From Citrus sinensis (lineage: Eukaryota; Streptophyta; Magnoliopsida; Sapindales; Rutaceae): a DNA stretch of 64,000 nt. The translations under genes and the position numbers were made by a program. The stretch lies in assembly GCF_022201045.2 (NCBI RefSeq), contig NC_068562.1, positions 7,112,001 through 7,176,000 of the forward strand, written 5' to 3'. Below are positions 59,964-64,000 of the stretch, piece after piece; the stretch's first letter is position 1; each line of letters starts with the position of its first letter. The notes under the pieces were generated by a model that saw only the letters and a list, made by a program, of their open reading frames with translations, was not told where the DNA came from and searched no databases.

Positions 59964-62900
59964 TTACAGCTGCAAGTTGATTTTCTCGGACATCTTGAAG
60001 ATGTCGGAATGAACTTGATCACCTCCCAAGTCTTCTCCTCTAGCCCCAGCTGCCACCCTTATAATATCTTCAATCAATTGGAAATTTCCCATTATATCAA
60101 CATGAGCACCACTTTGAGTGCCTCGGCCTTCCAGCAGATTGGCTGGAGGAGAATGCTCGTACTCCCTAAGATATGTCCGAATCCCAGAAGGATTAAATCT
60201 AGTTTTCCCACGCCAACCTTTTGCACACATGAAACCTGCACTTAAAACAGGTACAGTCTCATCCCCATCTACAGCATAGACTCCATCCTTCAGAGGGGTA
60301 TCATCATCATCGGCTGAAGTATCAATCTGAAATGGAATGTAGCAATCAGCTGAGGGAGTTAATTTGTAGACATAAGCTCTTTCGGTTGGTATGCCAACTC
60401 CATACATAGAAAAGATTTCCATATCTGGAGCATTTGGTAACCTACAGAACCAGAGTGAAGGAAGCAAAGCAGTCAGAATAAATCAATATCTACAAGCTAT
60501 CAGGAAAATATCCTCATGAATTGCAATAGTCATTGAATAGATCAAGTAGATTGAACTGCAACATGGAAACTACAGAAGACGGCCTAAATAGAAAAGAAAT
60601 TTAAGAAAATTATACATCAAAACTATGGCTACTAAACTACTATATTGAAACATCGACTATGGTTTTACTAAACAACTACAATCAGAAGCTGATAGCAAGA
60701 AAAATCATCAAATCAGAGCGATTACAATTACTGAAGAAACGCAGTACAAGAACTCATACGTTGTCTCCAAGGGGTTTGACCAGTATTTGTAGTGTCGGTA
60801 CTTTTGGTCATCCAAATTGTCAGCAATCCCATAAGAGAAATGAGCACTACCACGTGCCATCAATTTTGGGGCAACAAAGTGAAGCAGATCTAAAACTGAT
60901 TCGGCAGTGTATGCTTTATATTCTGCTACAGCTTTAATACCTTCAAATCCCATTTCATGGTATTCTGTCCACACATCACGACAAGTATTATTTACAACAC
61001 TGTTACCCTTGACAGCACCCTGCACAATAACAAAATCAATAAAGTAAATGCAGTTAGTGGGAAAAAAAAATGATTGTGAAGTTCAATCTGTAGCAACAAG
61101 CACACCAGACAAAAGAGTAAAATACTACTTTGACTGCAGAGGAAAACTGTGAAAATAAGCACACAATTGACTTTCAGTGCCATAAAAACACATTGTCACG
61201 CATCTGCATAATCTGCTGTGCAGTATAATTTAGATGAGCAGTCCACCAAAGAAACTTACACAGAGGGAGAGACTTTTAAACATGTATAATCTTTCTCCAA
61301 CCATTTAGCAAAATGGTAGATTGAGGTACAAGCAAAGCATCTTACAGTAACACAGGTAAACTACCTCAGCATTTGGTTTCAAAGGAAGAATTGCTATAAT
61401 TTGCTAAAGAAATTCGACTCTCAACATAAGATGTGAAGTATATGATACAAAGGGTCCATCTTCTGATCTGTAGTGCATATCATTTAACGCATTGACCCAA
61501 AGGGAAGGGGAAAAAAAGAGAAACAGAAGACTAGTGGAGACAGTCCATTTCCAATCCACTCAAAGGTCATACCAAAAGTTTACTCTTAAATGGGTTTCAT
61601 TTATCAAGTGAGAAGAAAAATGGAATTCCTGTGACCATGATAAAATTTGAAGTCTTTCTAGAGTATGGTAAGACAGAAAGACTTACTCTGAAGTCTATCA
61701 TATCAATGTGAGATGAAGGTGCCTCCGCTATATCCTTTCCAAATGATATAATTCTTCCAAAATTTACATGCTTTCTTTGAGAAGCTACAACTTCACTGTC
61801 ATCTTCATTTGCAACCTGGGTATCATTGTTTCTTTGCTTTCTTTTGCTAGGGGTATAGCCTTCTTCAGGTGACCAGTCAAGACCACCCCAGATAGTGTCC
61901 CCACCTTTTGGTATCATTGACATGGTCGAATCCCAAGTGCGAGTCATCCTCATTACGTGTTGCAACGTTTGAAGGCGAAATATATCATTATCAAGAAAAC
62001 CTGGTGCAGTGGCCCTGCATTTTGAGGGACACTCTTAGCTCTTCATTGTGAGCAAGAAAAAAATTACACGTATTCATGCATTGTGTAGAATAAAATCAAT
62101 AACTAGTAGATTAACTTCAGGCATCATGAGGTGCTACTGCCAGCAGGCAATGTATTGTGTTCATTAGTGATAAGAAACACCTCTTTTGCACTCAAGAACA
62201 AAAGAACGATTAGAGGTTGTTGTTTACCAATCACAAAACCTGCAGAAATCTCATTGCAATTTAAGAAGTGGACTAGAAAATGGCCAGAAAGATAATTTAA
62301 AGTAAGCAAAGCAGGAACAACAGCAAAATGATAATTTTGAAAACGGAAGTATTATTCAGATAATTTTCAAAATAATCCTTCCTGCATCGTACAACAAAGA
62401 TAAGTTATAAGCCAGTGAAAAATAGCAAACTACTCTCCACAACTTCAATCCTATATTTTCTATGAGGTCAAACAAAGCACACCTATATTTATAAGAAGAA
62501 GAAGCAAAGCTACATAAGTGAACTTCAATAACCTAACACTGTTATAAATGAAATAAGGAATCAAGATGTTAGGAATCAGAAAACCTAAGAATTTTTTCAC
62601 AATGAATACGGCAAGATAGCTGGCGAAAAAACACCCGAGATAATTGAGAGATAAGTAAAACAGCACAACGAACTAGAAATTGGCGTCCATGGTTGTTTAC
62701 ACATAATAAAGGCAAATATAGGGAGTCTCTCTAAAATTCAATTATGCCTTGCAGACAACAATGTATCATTAAAAGATTAACGAAGATCTTTCTAAAGCAT
62801 CCAAGATAGTAGTTGAAATCAGGTTACTTAGATTGCATACATTTGAGTAAAAGGTTCCAGAACGTGGCAAGAATGCTTGCCAAAAATTAATTTGAGAAAT

Positions 62901-63673
62901 TTTGAACAAATTTTCTCTATCCTCTGTGCAAAGTATATTATCCTCACAAACTACATTTACATCAAATAATCCATCACAGCATGATTGCTCTGCTCTGCAC
63001 TATTGGGGATATATACTAGATAATTACCTGATAACCGCAATATCTTTAGCTTCAGCGGAGAAAAGCCCACCAACAGCTTTTGGAACGCCAAAAAATGGTC
63101 CACCGATGTTCATCACTGTCTTTATATGCTTAGCACACCAATCAGGTCCACCACCACCACCCATTGGAGCTGGTGCCTCAACCCACTTCATAAAATGTAG
63201 AAAGTACAAAACACCCATAGAATGGGGAATAATAACTGCCTTATTCCCACCATTAGTAGCTACCATCAATTCTATATTACTTTTAATCCGGCTGAGTGTT
63301 TGGTCCCTCACCTGATCATTAGAGTTCCAAGGAAATATTAGTACAATGTAGATAATTCATAAAGAATGTAAAAGAAAATATCAGGCACAAACTCAATGAA
63401 TTCCATGGGCATGGTATAACATCAATAAGAAATTCAAGCTGAAAGCAAACCTCTGTGTTTTGAAACGAAATTCTCCAATCATAAGCAGCCATGTACATAG
63501 TTTTCTCCTCATATCCAATACGTGCCAAGTTAGCAATCAGAACTGCCCAAACAAAATAGCCAGGAGCAAAGTAATCGGCAGCCACAAGTCCAGATACAGG
63601 CCTGACCCTTATACCAGAAGGATCTAGTCCAGTTTCATTGTCTAGTGACATGTGCTCCACCCAGCACAGAGGT
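59964..63673 (-). CDS. PDAT1: PDAT1 second tandem copy, exons 2-6; first exon not found in window
   Basis: Exons 63451-63673, 63028-63311, 61687-62014, 60760-61019 and 59964-60441 match copy 1 exon for exon with lengths 223, 284, 328, 260 and 478 (copy 1: 475; one codon more). All splice borders and frames are intact. The triad motifs are present: PHSMG, GDETVPV and SGAHVDIMGN. Exon 3 differs from copy 1 at 6 of 95 residues and exon 2 at 3 of 74, while exon 4 is more diverged. It should have the same activity if a first exon exists. That exon, with the membrane helix and the VPGIVTGGLELWEG region, is not found up to base 64000, although copy 1's intron 1 is only 284 bp. The call is a partial gene at the window edge; it may be a truncated duplicate. 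Confidence 0.88.
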
Positions 63674-64000
63674 CTGCAAAATTGCGCAACCAGAACAAAG
63701 AAATATGGGCATTAATTTTCCAAAATACTAAAGGAAGTTCACAAGCCCAACTAACACAAATAAAACTGACTAGAAAAAAACATCCAACAATATTTACAGG
63801 TTTTTGATCCATATCATTCATATGCTGTTTCAGGATCATAGACTTTTTCCAGACCCCGCCGTATCAATTGGCACTTGCAAAATAATTGCTCTTGGGTTTC
63901 AGCACGAAAGATAAATTTATAAACAGAGAAAAGAACACAAATACCTTTCCAGCTCACATCTTATTTCCATTTAACGGTATCAGAGAGGCCGTCATAAGAA
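63674..64000 (-). other. Intron 1 of PDAT1 copy 2 and sequence of unclear origin at the window edge
   Basis: From 63674 to about 63900 the minus strand is alignable with intron 1 of copy 1 (CCAATT, GGCGGGGTCTGGAAAA, ATCCTGAAA, CATATGAATGAT). At 63945-63946 there is a GGAAAG|GTATTT that could be a donor, but the sequence before it (to 64000) does not resemble the end of PDAT1 exon 1 (GGTFGEVYKR). Confidence 0.6.

Noticed and set aside
62902..63315. 137-codon plus-strand ORF over PDAT1 copy 2 exon 3
   Set aside because: Antisense shadow; the equivalent shadow also occurs opposite copy 1 exon 3.

Overview
The window is nuclear DNA from a flowering plant, most likely a woody eudicot. The genes are rich in introns with GT-AG borders, the introns and spacers are AT-rich, and the proteins match plant-specific families (Alfin-like PHD, NF-YA with a miR169 site, PGG-ankyrin, ataxin-2/CID, plant PDAT1). 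The protein style would fit a rosid such as Citrus, but that is an impression and not a measurement. No operons, CRISPR arrays, prophages, rRNA or tRNA genes were seen.

Layout. (1) 1-23930 (+): the 3' three quarters of the giant midasin gene MDN1, about 57 exons and 4,060 codons. It carries the last AAA modules, the long linker, the acidic region and the C-terminal MIDAS/VWA domain; the 5' end lies outside. (2) 25606-26637 (+): an intronless mitochondrial carrier of the SLC25A44-like type. (3) 27734-31864 (-): an Alfin-like PHD-finger histone reader, 5 coding exons. (4) 33129-35636 coding, leader to about 36870 (-): an NF-YA subunit with a miR169 target in its 3'UTR and short upstream ORFs in its leader. 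(5) 39340-40800 (-): broken remnants that look like an F-box/LRR gene. (6) 41825-43370 (-): an ankyrin-PGG membrane protein, 2 exons. (7) 44414-49400 coding, leader to about 50600 (-): an ataxin-2-like poly(A)-binding-protein interactor (CID3/CID4 type) with Lsm, LsmAD and PAM2. (8) 53129-57782 (-): a complete PDAT1 gene, 6 exons. (9) 59964 to beyond 63673 (-): a tandem second PDAT1 copy whose exons 2-6 are intact, but whose first exon is not found before the window ends.

The genes do not form a pathway. They are independent housekeeping and regulatory genes: 60S ribosome assembly, mitochondrial transport, chromatin reading, CCAAT-box transcription, membrane signalling, mRNA-binding-protein interaction and triacylglycerol synthesis. 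The only functional cluster is the tandem PDAT1 pair.

I found no convincing new system. The observations most worth following are the PDAT1 tandem copy with a break in homology at its first exon, the miR169 site plus uORFs of the NF-YA gene, a duplicated cryptic splice acceptor in MDN1, a candidate 600-bp inverted-repeat element in an MDN1 intron, and repeat clusters downstream of PDAT1.
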